In this document: positions 1-5,725 of the stretch, one piece after another | Position numbering within the stretch: position 1 is the stretch's first letter | Layout of the letters: every line of letters starts with the position of its first letter | NCBI GenBank assembly: GCA_034432155.1 | Contig: DAOUCP010000060.1 | Location: 1 to 9,706, forward strand | Direction of reading: 5' to 3' | Length of the DNA: 9,706 nucleotides | Origin: DAOUCP01 sp034432155 | Lineage (GTDB): Bacteria > Chloroflexota > Anaerolineae > Epilineales > Epilineaceae | Translations under genes and position numbers: made by a program | The notes under the pieces: model-generated | The model's database searches: none | What the model saw: only the letters and a program-made list of their open reading frames with translations | What the model was told of the DNA's origin: nothing

Positions 1-1399
1 CGACGCTTGCCACCGCGGCCTCTATGCCCTCGTCAGGCGTCCACAGGTCACAGGGCCCGCCGCCCACGGCGGCGAGACGCTGCAGCAGGCCGGCGTGCAC
101 GGCAGTGTCGATGCCCAAGGTGAAGAGTCGGACATTGGGCGCACGACCGGCCACGCAGGCAACCAGCTCGTCGTCATTGCCTACTTCGGCGTCGGTGATC
201 AATAGGATGGTGCGCAGTCGTCCCGTCGGCGTGTCGCCGGCGAGTGCGGCGCCAATGGCCGGCAGCATCTCGGTGCCGCCCTCTGCCTGGAGGCGGTGGA
301 CGAACGAATCGGCATGCTTCAGGGTGGCGTCGTTGTATGGCTGGAAGGCCCCACCCGGGACCCAGGGCAGAAGCTGATGATTGAAGGCATAGATGGTGAA
401 GCGATCCGCCGCCACCAGGCCGTGCAGCGCAGCCGAGAGGGCGCGCTTGGCCGCCTCGATCTTCGGGCCTTGCATGGAGCCGGAAACGTCGATAACGAAC
501 ACGACATCGCGGGGCAGAGCCTCTTGGTTGGCTTCGGCCGGAGGCTCGACGATGGCCAGCGTGTGTTGGCCATCCGTCCAGGCGCGGCTGACGCAGGCCT
601 CAGGCTCAGCCAAGCTGTAGGCCAGGACGAAGTCGCGGTCCAGGGTGGCGCTGGCTTGCGGCGCAATGCGAACGCAGGGCTGCTCGCCGGTCTCCACGTT
701 CAGCCGCACGGCATGCTGCGAAGATGCCAGGTAGGTGGGGCGTCCCCACAACGTTACTTCGAGGTCGAGGGCGGTGCCACCTGCCAGGCGCAACGGCGGT
801 TGTAGCCGAGACGCGTCCGGGACGCGGTCCGTGTCCGGCACGCTTCCGGGGCCGGAAAAACCGGTGGGTTCGCCGGGCACATAGCGTGGTGGAATGACCG
901 TCGGCAATCGCCAGCGAAAGCGACCGTCGACGGCCACGAGGCGCTCGAGCCATTCGATCTCGACGGCGACGTCGGTCTGAGGCGCCAGGTTGGTCACGCG
1001 GATGGTGTACACGTCGCTGCGCTCCTCGGTGAGCAAGCCCGCTCGCCTGCCCTCTCGGCGGGCTTGGGCTAACTCCTTCTCGGCTTGCTCGCGCTCCCGG
1101 CACTCGGCGCGGATCTCGCGCTCACCGATCCTGAGTACCAGCTTCGTAACAGCGCCGTCGGCCGGCAGAGGGAAGATGTAGACCGCCTCGATGGGCACGT
1201 CGTAGCCGTTGACAAACCGCTGGCGCATTGTGCTCTGGCAGCAATCTCCGACAATCGCCGTTCGGACCCGGACGTCGGCGAGCGGCAAAGGCCGTTCGGC
1301 ATTCTCGAGGAGGGCCATCAGGGCGCCCAGCCCAGTGGCCTCTTCCCGTGGTGCTAGGGCTTCGTCGTACTCGAGCTCCTTAAGCTCAACAGATGACAT
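1..1399 (-). CDS. VIT and VWA domain protein (3' end outside window)
   Basis: This frame is open from an ATG at 1399 to the left edge, giving 466 codons with no stop, so the C-terminus lies outside the window. Residues about 42-175 form a VIT (vault/inter-alpha-trypsin) domain, with the typical RQRFVNGYDVPIEAVYIFPL segment at 59-78. Residues about 297-466 form a von Willebrand A domain with a complete MIDAS metal site: DVSGS at 304-308, Thr376 in GGTEML, and Asp403 in ITDAEVG. No signal peptide or N-terminal membrane segment is visible, so the protein is probably cytoplasmic, at least from this part. VWA domains with an intact MIDAS usually bind Mg2+ and mediate protein-protein contacts; the partner is unknown. 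The gene starts 3 nt after the MerR-type gene and its Shine-Dalgarno lies inside that gene's last codons, so the two are very likely co-transcribed and translationally coupled. Domain assignment is strong; the biological role is not known. Confidence 0.93.
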   Translation of the reverse strand, partial: MSSVELKELEYDEALAPREEATGLGALMALLENAERPLPLADVRVRTAIVGDCCQSTMRQRFVNGYDVPIEAVYIFPLPADGAVTKLVLRIGEREIRAECREREQAEKELAQARREGRRAGLLTEERSDVYTIRVTNLAPQTDVAVEIEWLERLVAVDGRFRWRLPTVIPPRYVPGEPTGFSGPGSVPDTDRVPDASRLQPPLRLAGGTALDLEVTLWGRPTYLASSQHAVRLNVETGEQPCVRIAPQASATLDRDFVLAYSLAEPEACVSRAWTDGQHTLAIVEPPAEANQEALPRDVVFVIDVSGSMQGPKIEAAKRALSAALHGLVAADRFTIYAFNHQLLPWVPGGAFQPYNDATLKHADSFVHRLQAEGGTEMLPAIGAALAGDTPTGRLRTILLITDAEVGNDDELVACVAGRAPNVRLFTLGIDTAVHAGLLQRLAAVGGGPCDLWTPDEGIEAAVASV

Positions 1400-1402
1400 T
1401 TC

Positions 1403-2008
1403 CTAACTCCTTTCTGTAGATTGTGGTATTGCGTCCGCAAGTCGACGCAGTAGTTGAGATACATCCGTCACTTGTTCGGGGTCGATCACGACCCAGACCC
1501 CAGGGCCAAGCTCGGCAGCGGTCAGGTGGCGGACGGCGCCGGGAACCGCTGCTAGGGATGGCCGGTCGGCCAACACGGCCAGGCGACTCGGCAGGGCAAA
1601 GGCGGCCATCCTCGAATGCATCGCTGGACGATCGCCCGCCGGCGGTGCGTCTCTGGGCATCCCGCTTCGCTCGGCATGTTGGATGGCTGCCTCGAGACGA
1701 GTAGGCGATGCGGCAGCCAGGGCCGACTGCACCTGGGCCAGGCTGAGACCCTGCGACTGCAGCAACTTGATGGCCACTGCCCGCAGAAGATGCTCATAGC
1801 CGTACACAGCCAGGCGGCCGTCGTAACGGATCGGTCTACCCAGGAGGCCAAGCGACTGGTAGTAGCGCAGGGTGCGCTCGTCAGGAGCGGTGGAGATGCG
1901 GCTGTCGCTCGCCCGTGGCGCGAGCCTTGACACGAACCGCCGGACCACCTCGACCAGCTCCCGCAAATGGAACTCGGAATGGCGATAGGCTTCCAGGGTC
2001 TCGTTCAT
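1403..2008 (-). CDS. MerR-family transcriptional regulator
   Basis: The protein has 201 residues from the ATG at 2008, or 203 from an ATG at 2014. The MerR winged-helix signature is clear: ERTLRYYQSLGLL (about 44-56), a wing with GRLAVYGYEHLLR, then IKLLQSQGLSLAQVQ (about 80-94). The region before ERTLRYY is roughly 15-20 residues longer than in canonical MerR proteins, which usually start helix 1 about 12 residues before this motif. The C-terminal part (about 100-201) has no Cys pair or other metal or drug-binding motif that I recognise; it ends with VWVVIDPEQVTDVSQLLRRL. The start at 2008 is preferred because the promoter at 2015-2043 would place the transcript start there, and no Shine-Dalgarno precedes either ATG. 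It probably regulates itself and the downstream VIT/VWA gene; the inducing signal cannot be read from the sequence. Confidence 0.9.
   Translation of the reverse strand: MNETLEAYRHSEFHLRELVEVVRRFVSRLAPRASDSRISTAPDERTLRYYQSLGLLGRPIRYDGRLAVYGYEHLLRAVAIKLLQSQGLSLAQVQSALAAASPTRLEAAIQHAERSGMPRDAPPAGDRPAMHSRMAAFALPSRLAVLADRPSLAAVPGAVRHLTAAELGPGVWVVIDPEQVTDVSQLLRRLADAIPQSTERS
1407..1413 (-). promoter_or_regulatory. Ribosome binding site of the VIT/VWA gene
   Basis: On the minus strand AAAGGAG ends 7 nt before the ATG at 1399. It lies in the last codons of the MerR-type gene, so a ribosome finishing that gene ends on top of this site. It fixes the start of the VIT/VWA protein and supports coupled translation. 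Confidence 0.8.
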
Positions 2009-2013
2009 GGCCA

Positions 2014-2026
2014 TAGTGTAACACTA
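2014..2026. promoter_or_regulatory. Palindrome overlapping the -10 box (candidate operator)
   Basis: TAGTGTAACACTA is a 13-bp perfect inverted repeat (6-bp arms around one central base). It completely covers the -10 hexamer of the MerR-type gene. A protein bound here would block RNA polymerase. The neighbouring MerR-type protein is the obvious candidate ligand, but this is an inference. Confidence 0.5.
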
Positions 2027-2043
2027 ACAGCGATCGCTGTCAA
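2015..2043 (-). promoter_or_regulatory. Sigma-70-type promoter of the MerR/VIT-VWA operon, probably leaderless
   Basis: On the minus strand TTGACA (2043-2038, perfect -35) is followed by exactly 17 bp and TACACT (2020-2015, 4 of 6 matches to TATAAT). A start 7 nt downstream of the -10 would fall at about 2008, which is the A of an in-frame ATG. That implies a leaderless mRNA and excludes the ATG at 2014 as the main start. The spacer is a standard 17 bp, not the stretched 19-20 bp of classic MerR-activated promoters, so repression by operator occupancy is the simpler model. This is inferred from sequence only. Confidence 0.75.
2027..2040. promoter_or_regulatory. Palindrome overlapping the -35 box and spacer (candidate operator)
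   Basis: ACAGCGATCGCTGT is a 14-bp perfect palindrome that covers half of the -35 hexamer and most of the spacer, and it is directly adjacent to the 13-bp palindrome over the -10. The two differ in sequence, so they could bind two different regulators or be half-sites of a larger operator. The core GCGATCGC is also a self-complementary octamer known to be abundant in some cyanobacterial genomes; a single copy here does not suggest such an origin. Confidence 0.5.
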
Positions 2044-2134
2044 ATATGCCCGCCGCGGAACGGTGGCCGCCTGTCTGGACCGGCCTAGGACAGTTTCTGT
2101 GCCCCCATGGAGGCAGGGCAAAGGCGCCACGCGT

Positions 2135-2163
2135 TTGGCCAGGGGGAGGGCCGCGGCGATACT
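2135..2163 (+). promoter_or_regulatory. Possible promoter of the lipoprotein-birA genes
   Basis: TTGGCC (2135-2140), a 17-bp spacer and GATACT (2158-2163) each match the sigma-70 consensus at 4 of 6 positions. A start near 2170 would give a leader of about 139 nt that carries both direct repeats and the hairpin. Matches of this quality occur by chance in this much sequence, so the call is weak. Confidence 0.3.
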
Positions 2164-2209
2164 AATCGGGAGTCGCCTGCAAGGTGGGCCCACGGGTGGC
2201 CGCGCGGGG

Positions 2210-2276
2210 CGATCGGTCTGCGTGGTTGGGGGGGAGCGACAGGCGGCGGCGTTGGTCGATCGGTCTACGTGGTTGG
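2210..2276 (+). repeat. Pair of 20-bp direct repeats upstream of the lipoprotein gene
   Basis: CGATCGGTCTGCGTGGTTGG at 2210-2229 recurs as CGATCGGTCTACGTGGTTGG at 2257-2276, with one mismatch and a start-to-start distance of 47 bp. Both copies are followed by a G-rich run. The repeats sit in the intergenic region and are not in register with a coding frame. They could be a duplicated protein-binding site or repeated RNA elements in the leader. Confidence 0.8.
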
Positions 2277-2290
2277 CGGGGGCTCCCGCC
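2275..2290 (+). repeat. GC-rich inverted repeat in front of the lipoprotein start
   Basis: GGCGGG (2275-2280) and CCCGCC (2285-2290) are exact complements around a 4-nt GGCT loop, 18 nt before the ATG at 2309. There is no following U-run, so it is not an obvious intrinsic terminator. In RNA it could sit just before the weak purine-rich stretch GAGAAAG (2291-2297) and affect initiation. Confidence 0.5.
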
Positions 2291-2308
2291 GAGAAAGCCT
2301 GGTAGCGC

Positions 2309-3673
2309 ATGGGTGCACGATGCGGACGGAAGATCCTCGGGCCGACGTGGCCTTCTGCAGTCGCCGCTAGTTGGATCGGCTTGGCGGTGCTAGGTGGTGG
2401 CTGCGGGGCAGCTGGTGGACCGGCGCCCCAGGCCACGCTGCTGCCGGCTCCGCGCGGCAACGCGGCTACCTCATGGGCTGCGACGGCTTATCGTACGCCG
2501 CTGGCGAAAGTGACGCCGGCGCCCCTCGTTGGCCGCCTCCTGGCGGTGTCGATCAGCGAGCCGGGGGCGGGCAACGATGTCCGGGCGCTTGATCCACGCA
2601 CCGGCCGCAGTGTGGATTTGTGGCGCCTGGCCGAGATCACCACCCTTGGTGACTGGTTGCCGCGGGCCGACGGCCTCTGGGTTCTCTACCGGCTCTCGTC
2701 GGCCAGCCACTCCGCATGGGATCGACTCCTGGTGCAGCGCCTGGTGCCTGGGGCGGAGCCCACCACGGTGTTGGCTTCGGCCAAGATGTGGCAGGCGCAT
2801 CTGGCAGGGGTCTCGTGGTCCGGCGCAGGCGATCGGGTTGCCTTTGGCTGGCAAGAGGGCCCGCCAGTGCACGGTACGCACGGACTCGACCGCATGGCCG
2901 TGTGGGAGTTACGCTCTGTAACGTTGGCTCTGCCGGCTACCGCTGCCTCCCCCGTTGCTGTCGGCGAGTCGAGGCGCTTGTGGCGCTCAGATCAGGATCC
3001 CCGGCTCGTGCCGCTGACCCTGGCGGCGTGGGACGATGTGGCCCAGCGGGCGATGCTGTTGGAGCTCGCGGCGGAGGGAGGCCACGGCCGGTCTCTGTGG
3101 TGGCTCGAACTGGAGCGTGGTCGGGTGGGGCGTCGTTGGACGGTGGATGCCATACCGGCAGATGTGGAGGCCTCACCGGGTGGGCACTGGCTGGCGGTGC
3201 CTGACCTCGCCGCCCCCGAGTTGCGGCTGATCGCGGTTGCCGCCGGCACGGCGACGAGCATCCGGCCGACCCGGCCGGGCTGGCAGGCCGTGGCGCCGGT
3301 CTGGTCGCTCGATGGCCAGTGGCTGGCGTGGGCGGAAGTCCCGCCCGGGGGTGAGGCGTGGCGGGCAGAGAGAGACGAGGGACAGGCGCGGGGGCCACGT
3401 GCGCGCGAGGTGGCGAGCCACATCCGGGCCGTCTTCGTGGACCCCGTGCGCGGGCCGAGGCCTGGGCTGCCCGAGCTGAACGTGGCCGTGCCCGGCCCGG
3501 ACAGCCGACCCCTGGCCTTCAGCCCCGACCACCGCCAGCTGCTCGTCGGCGAGCGGAGGCGGACGGCCATCGAACCTGACCGCTTGCTTCTGTACGACCT
3601 CAGCGATGGCTCGGTGAGGACGCTCGGCTGGTCGCTCCCCCCGGACACCTGGCGGATTGCTTGGGTGTGGTGA
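2309..3673 (+). CDS. Putative lipoprotein with TolB/PD40-like beta-propeller repeats
   Basis: The product has 454 residues. The N-terminus has a basic start (MGARCGRK), a hydrophobic stretch and a Cys at 32 in VLGGGCG. This resembles a lipobox, but position -3 is Gly and the Leu is at -4, so lipidation is likely but not certain. A low-complexity Ala/Pro linker follows (about 33-72). Several blade-like strands with the PD40 pattern are visible: VSWSGAGDRVAFGW (168-181), ASPGGHWLAVPD (288-299), WSLDGQWLAWAE (332-343) and FSPDHRQLLVGE (404-415). Such propellers usually bind proteins or ligands outside the membrane; no catalytic motif is seen. The ATG at 2309 is the first possible start because a TAG lies in frame at 2303; its ribosome site is weak. 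The stop overlaps the birA start by 4 nt. Specific function unknown. Confidence 0.85.
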   Translation: MGARCGRKILGPTWPSAVAASWIGLAVLGGGCGAAGGPAPQATLLPAPRGNAATSWAATAYRTPLAKVTPAPLVGRLLAVSISEPGAGNDVRALDPRTGRSVDLWRLAEITTLGDWLPRADGLWVLYRLSSASHSAWDRLLVQRLVPGAEPTTVLASAKMWQAHLAGVSWSGAGDRVAFGWQEGPPVHGTHGLDRMAVWELRSVTLALPATAASPVAVGESRRLWRSDQDPRLVPLTLAAWDDVAQRAMLLELAAEGGHGRSLWWLELERGRVGRRWTVDAIPADVEASPGGHWLAVPDLAAPELRLIAVAAGTATSIRPTRPGWQAVAPVWSLDGQWLAWAEVPPGGEAWRAERDEGQARGPRAREVASHIRAVFVDPVRGPRPGLPELNVAVPGPDSRPLAFSPDHRQLLVGERRRTAIEPDRLLLYDLSDGSVRTLGWSLPPDTWRIAWVW

Positions 3674-4494
3674 GCAGCTCCTCGGAATCGACTGCCGTGG
3701 CCACATCGGCGACGCTTCCGGCGGATCTGGCACCCCAGAGCGTTCGCGCTGCCGCTGGCGACTGCCGCCTGGTCCGGCATCTGGTGGTGCTGAACCGCGT
3801 GCGCTCCACCATGGCTCTGGCGGGTCAGCTGGCGATCGCTGGCGCTCCGGAGGGCACGACGGTAATTGCCGACTTCCAGACAGCCGGCCGGGGCCGTCTT
3901 GGTCGGTCCTGGCAGGCTCCGGCCGGGGGCGGTCTCTTGATGTCGGTGGTGTTTCGGCCGCCCCCTGGTGGCGAGATCGTCGCCGAGGTGCCCATGGCGA
4001 TCGGGTTGGCGGCGTTGCGCGCTCTGGCGGACTGTCTGCCGGGTCGCGTGCCGCTGCAACTGAAGTGGCCGAACGATCTCTTGCTCGGCGGCGGCAAGCT
4101 GGGTGGTCTCCTGAGTGAGGCCATGTGGCTGGGTCACCGTTTGGAGGCGCTCATCGTTGGCTTGGGAGTCAACGTGGGCGCTCGGCAGGCAGAGCTGCCG
4201 TCGGGTGCGGTCAGCCTGGCCGGCCACGGCTTACCCGTGCCCGGCCGTGGCCAGCTCGCCGGTAGGATTCTGGCCCACGCGGATCCTCTCTACCGACGGC
4301 TGCTGGATGGGGGGTCGATCATCCCAACCTGGAGCGACCATCTCGCGACGCTGGGCCAGATGGTCACAGCCCGCACGCCGGAGGGTGTTGTCTCGGGAGT
4401 CGCGATTGGCGTTGCCGCCGACGGCGCCTTGCTGGTGCGCCGGCAGGATGGGACGATCCAAGAGTTGCACGCCGCAGACGTCACCCTGGCCTAG
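3670..4494 (+). CDS. birA: Biotin--[biotin carboxyl carrier protein] ligase, single-domain type
   Basis: The enzyme joins biotin, via biotinyl-5'-AMP, to a lysine of biotin carboxyl carrier proteins such as that of acetyl-CoA carboxylase, in the cytoplasm. Key motifs are present (274-residue numbering): the adenylate-binding loop GRGRLGRSW (73-81), KWPND (132-136), KLGGLLSE (143-150) and VGLGVNV (163-169). A small C-terminal SH3-like domain follows (about 232-274). There is no N-terminal helix-turn-helix, so it is a group I ligase and not a biotin-operon repressor. The preferred start is GTG at 3670, which overlaps the lipoprotein stop as GTGA; a TTG at 3661 and a GTG at 3667 are also in frame. 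About 35 residues before the catalytic core are Ser/Ala-rich and probably disordered. The 3' end overlaps mutY by 14 bp on the opposite strand. Confidence 0.93.
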   Translation: MSSSSESTAVATSATLPADLAPQSVRAAAGDCRLVRHLVVLNRVRSTMALAGQLAIAGAPEGTTVIADFQTAGRGRLGRSWQAPAGGGLLMSVVFRPPPGGEIVAEVPMAIGLAALRALADCLPGRVPLQLKWPNDLLLGGGKLGGLLSEAMWLGHRLEALIVGLGVNVGARQAELPSGAVSLAGHGLPVPGRGQLAGRILAHADPLYRRLLDGGSIIPTWSDHLATLGQMVTARTPEGVVSGVAIGVAADGALLVRRQDGTIQELHAADVTLA

Positions 4495-5578
4495 TGTCCG
4501 AGCGCAGCCGCCGCATCAGAGCGGAACCAGGCAGTTCATCGAGTTCCGCCTCGGTAGCCCACCGAAACTCGACGTATGCGCCGCCGGAAGGCGATGCCCG
4601 GCTTGCGAGCCGGCCATGGTACGGATGCACCGTCAGGCGAACGTGGCTGAAGAGATGGACGAACGACCGCCCGGCCGCCAGCTCCGCGCTGGTCAGACCC
4701 AGCGCCTCTCGGAGGGCGGTGGCGGCGTCGCCATGCTGGCCTGCCGCCACCAGCGGGAACTCCCAGAGACCTGGCAGCAGGCCATCATCCGGCCGCCGGG
4801 CCACGAGCTGGGCCCCGCCGTGTTCGAGCCGAAAGGCGAAGCAGCTTGCCGCCCGCGGCGCTGGGCGGGCTCCTGATTCGGGCAGATGGTGCACTTTGCC
4901 CAGCAAGCGGCCACGACAGGCGTCGGCCAGCGGGCAGACGGCGCACCGAGGCTGGCGCGGCAGGCACACCATCGCTCCCAGATCCATGAGTGCCTGGTTG
5001 ACGCGGCCGGGCTGGCGCGCGACCAGCGACTCCGCCAAGCGGCGGATTTCCTCGGCGGCAGGAGGCATGGTCGGATCACCGGGCACCGCTGCCAGACGGG
5101 CGAGCGTCCGGCGCAGGTTGCCGTCGATGGCAGCGACCGGCCGCTGGAAAGCGATGGCGGCGATGGCCGCGGCGGTGTACGGACCGATACCGGGCAGACG
5201 TTCCAGCTCGGCGGCGGTATCCGGCAGCTGGCCACCGTATTTGTCCACGACCAGCCGTGCTGTGCGATGGAGTTGGTGCGCGCGACGGTAGTAGCCCAGA
5301 CCCTGCCAGAGTTGCAGAACCTGGTCTGTGGAAGCCGCGGCCAAGGAACTGATCGTCGGGAAGTGGGCCAGCCAGCGCTCGTAGTACGGCACCACCGCTG
5401 CCACCCGTGTCTGCTGCAGCATCGTCGCGGCGACCCAGATGGCGTAAGGGTCGTGGCTGTGACGCCAAGGCACGCTGCGTCCATGCTGTTCGTACCATGC
5501 CAACAGGCGGGCGCGTAGGCCCGCGGGGTTGAACTCCTCCGCCGCAGTTGCGTGGCGAATTCTCGGATCGCGAATCAC
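4481..5578 (-). CDS. mutY: MutY-family adenine DNA glycosylase lacking the catalytic Glu
   Basis: MutY removes adenine mispaired with 8-oxoguanine or guanine in base excision repair. The 365-residue product has the full family layout. It begins with an SVPWR motif (35-39), then the helical core with MLQQTRVAAVVPYYERW (53-69). The helix-hairpin-helix is LPGIGPYTAAAI (128-139), whose Tyr134 matches Y or S in MutY and not the Lys of endonuclease III. Asp152 in AIDGN is the conserved catalytic Asp. The 4Fe-4S ligands are C205, C212, C215 and C221 (C-x6-C-x2-C-x5-C). A C-terminal NUDIX-like domain carries the FSH 8-oxoG-recognition motif at 310-312. The oddity is residue 51: E. coli reads WLSEVMLQQT with catalytic Glu37, and this protein reads WVAATMLQQT, so Glu is Ala (codon GCG, 5428-5426). 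The start is GTG, with GGAGGG 10 nt upstream, directly after the stop of a 48-codon ORF. Confidence 0.93.
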   Translation of the reverse strand: MIRDPRIRHATAAEEFNPAGLRARLLAWYEQHGRSVPWRHSHDPYAIWVAATMLQQTRVAAVVPYYERWLAHFPTISSLAAASTDQVLQLWQGLGYYRRAHQLHRTARLVVDKYGGQLPDTAAELERLPGIGPYTAAAIAAIAFQRPVAAIDGNLRRTLARLAAVPGDPTMPPAAEEIRRLAESLVARQPGRVNQALMDLGAMVCLPRQPRCAVCPLADACRGRLLGKVHHLPESGARPAPRAASCFAFRLEHGGAQLVARRPDDGLLPGLWEFPLVAAGQHGDAATALREALGLTSAELAAGRSFVHLFSHVRLTVHPYHGRLASRASPSGGAYVEFRWATEAELDELPGSALMRRLRSDTRPG

Positions 5579-5725
5579 CTAGCGCTCGCCCTCCGCGCCA
5601 TCGGGAAAGGGACCCTCGGCTGGGCAGCGGGTCTTCTGTTGGTCCAGAAACCAGCGGCTGGCAAAACGGAGGTTGCCTTGCCCGAAGTGCCGGGGTGGCC
5701 GGCAGACCACGCGCTTGGCCACCAC
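5579..5725 (-). CDS. Small hypothetical protein, 48 residues, exact fit between sugar transferase and mutY
   Basis: The frame starts with GTG immediately after the TGA of the sugar transferase gene (TGAGTG) and ends with a TAG immediately before the GTG of mutY, filling the gap with no spare base. The product begins VVAKRVVCRPPRHFGQGN and ends CPAEGPFPDGAEGER. It is basic in its first half, carries aromatic residues (RWFLD) and has Cys at 8 and 34; no known domain is recognised and there are too few Cys/His for a standard zinc ribbon. By my count about 79% of third codon positions are G or C against about 54% of second positions, the pattern expected of a real gene in GC-rich DNA. Against it: no good ribosome site, a non-ATG start and short length. 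GTG codons at 5722 and 5710 are alternative starts. I consider it more likely real than not. Confidence 0.5.
   Translation of the reverse strand: MVAKRVVCRPPRHFGQGNLRFASRWFLDQQKTRCPAEGPFPDGAEGER
5589..5594 (-). promoter_or_regulatory. Ribosome binding site of mutY
   Basis: GGAGGG on the minus strand ends 10 nt before the GTG at 5578. It supports that GTG as the mutY start. It lies within the last codons of the preceding 48-codon ORF, as expected for coupled translation. Confidence 0.6.

Larger units (their letters stand above)
2044..2308. other. Intergenic region between the divergent MerR-type and lipoprotein genes
   Basis: About 265 bp separate the minus-strand promoter from the plus-strand lipoprotein ATG. 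Short open frames cross it on both strands but none has a ribosome site or a recognisable product, so I treat it as non-coding. It holds a weak plus-strand promoter candidate, a pair of 20-bp direct repeats and a GC-rich hairpin, each listed separately. I see no tRNA, riboswitch or attachment site. Confidence 0.6.

Noticed and set aside
24..1103. Several overlapping open frames on both strands within the first kilobase
   Set aside because: They lie inside the VIT/VWA coding region, whose protein has two recognisable domains and correct motif order.
1829..1839. GATCGGTCTAC in the MerR-type gene, shared with the intergenic repeat
   Set aside because: An 11-bp match is expected several times by chance in a window of this size, and here it encodes conserved protein sequence.
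1967..2305. A 112-codon plus-strand frame ending 3 nt before the lipoprotein ATG
   Set aside because: It starts inside the MerR-type gene on the opposite strand, crosses that gene's promoter, has no ribosome site and shows no protein-like character.
2992..4227. A 411-codon open frame on the minus strand across the lipoprotein and birA genes
   Set aside because: It is antisense to two well-supported genes, its protein is rich in Arg, Gln, Pro and Ser with no domain, and long antisense frames are expected in GC-rich coding DNA.
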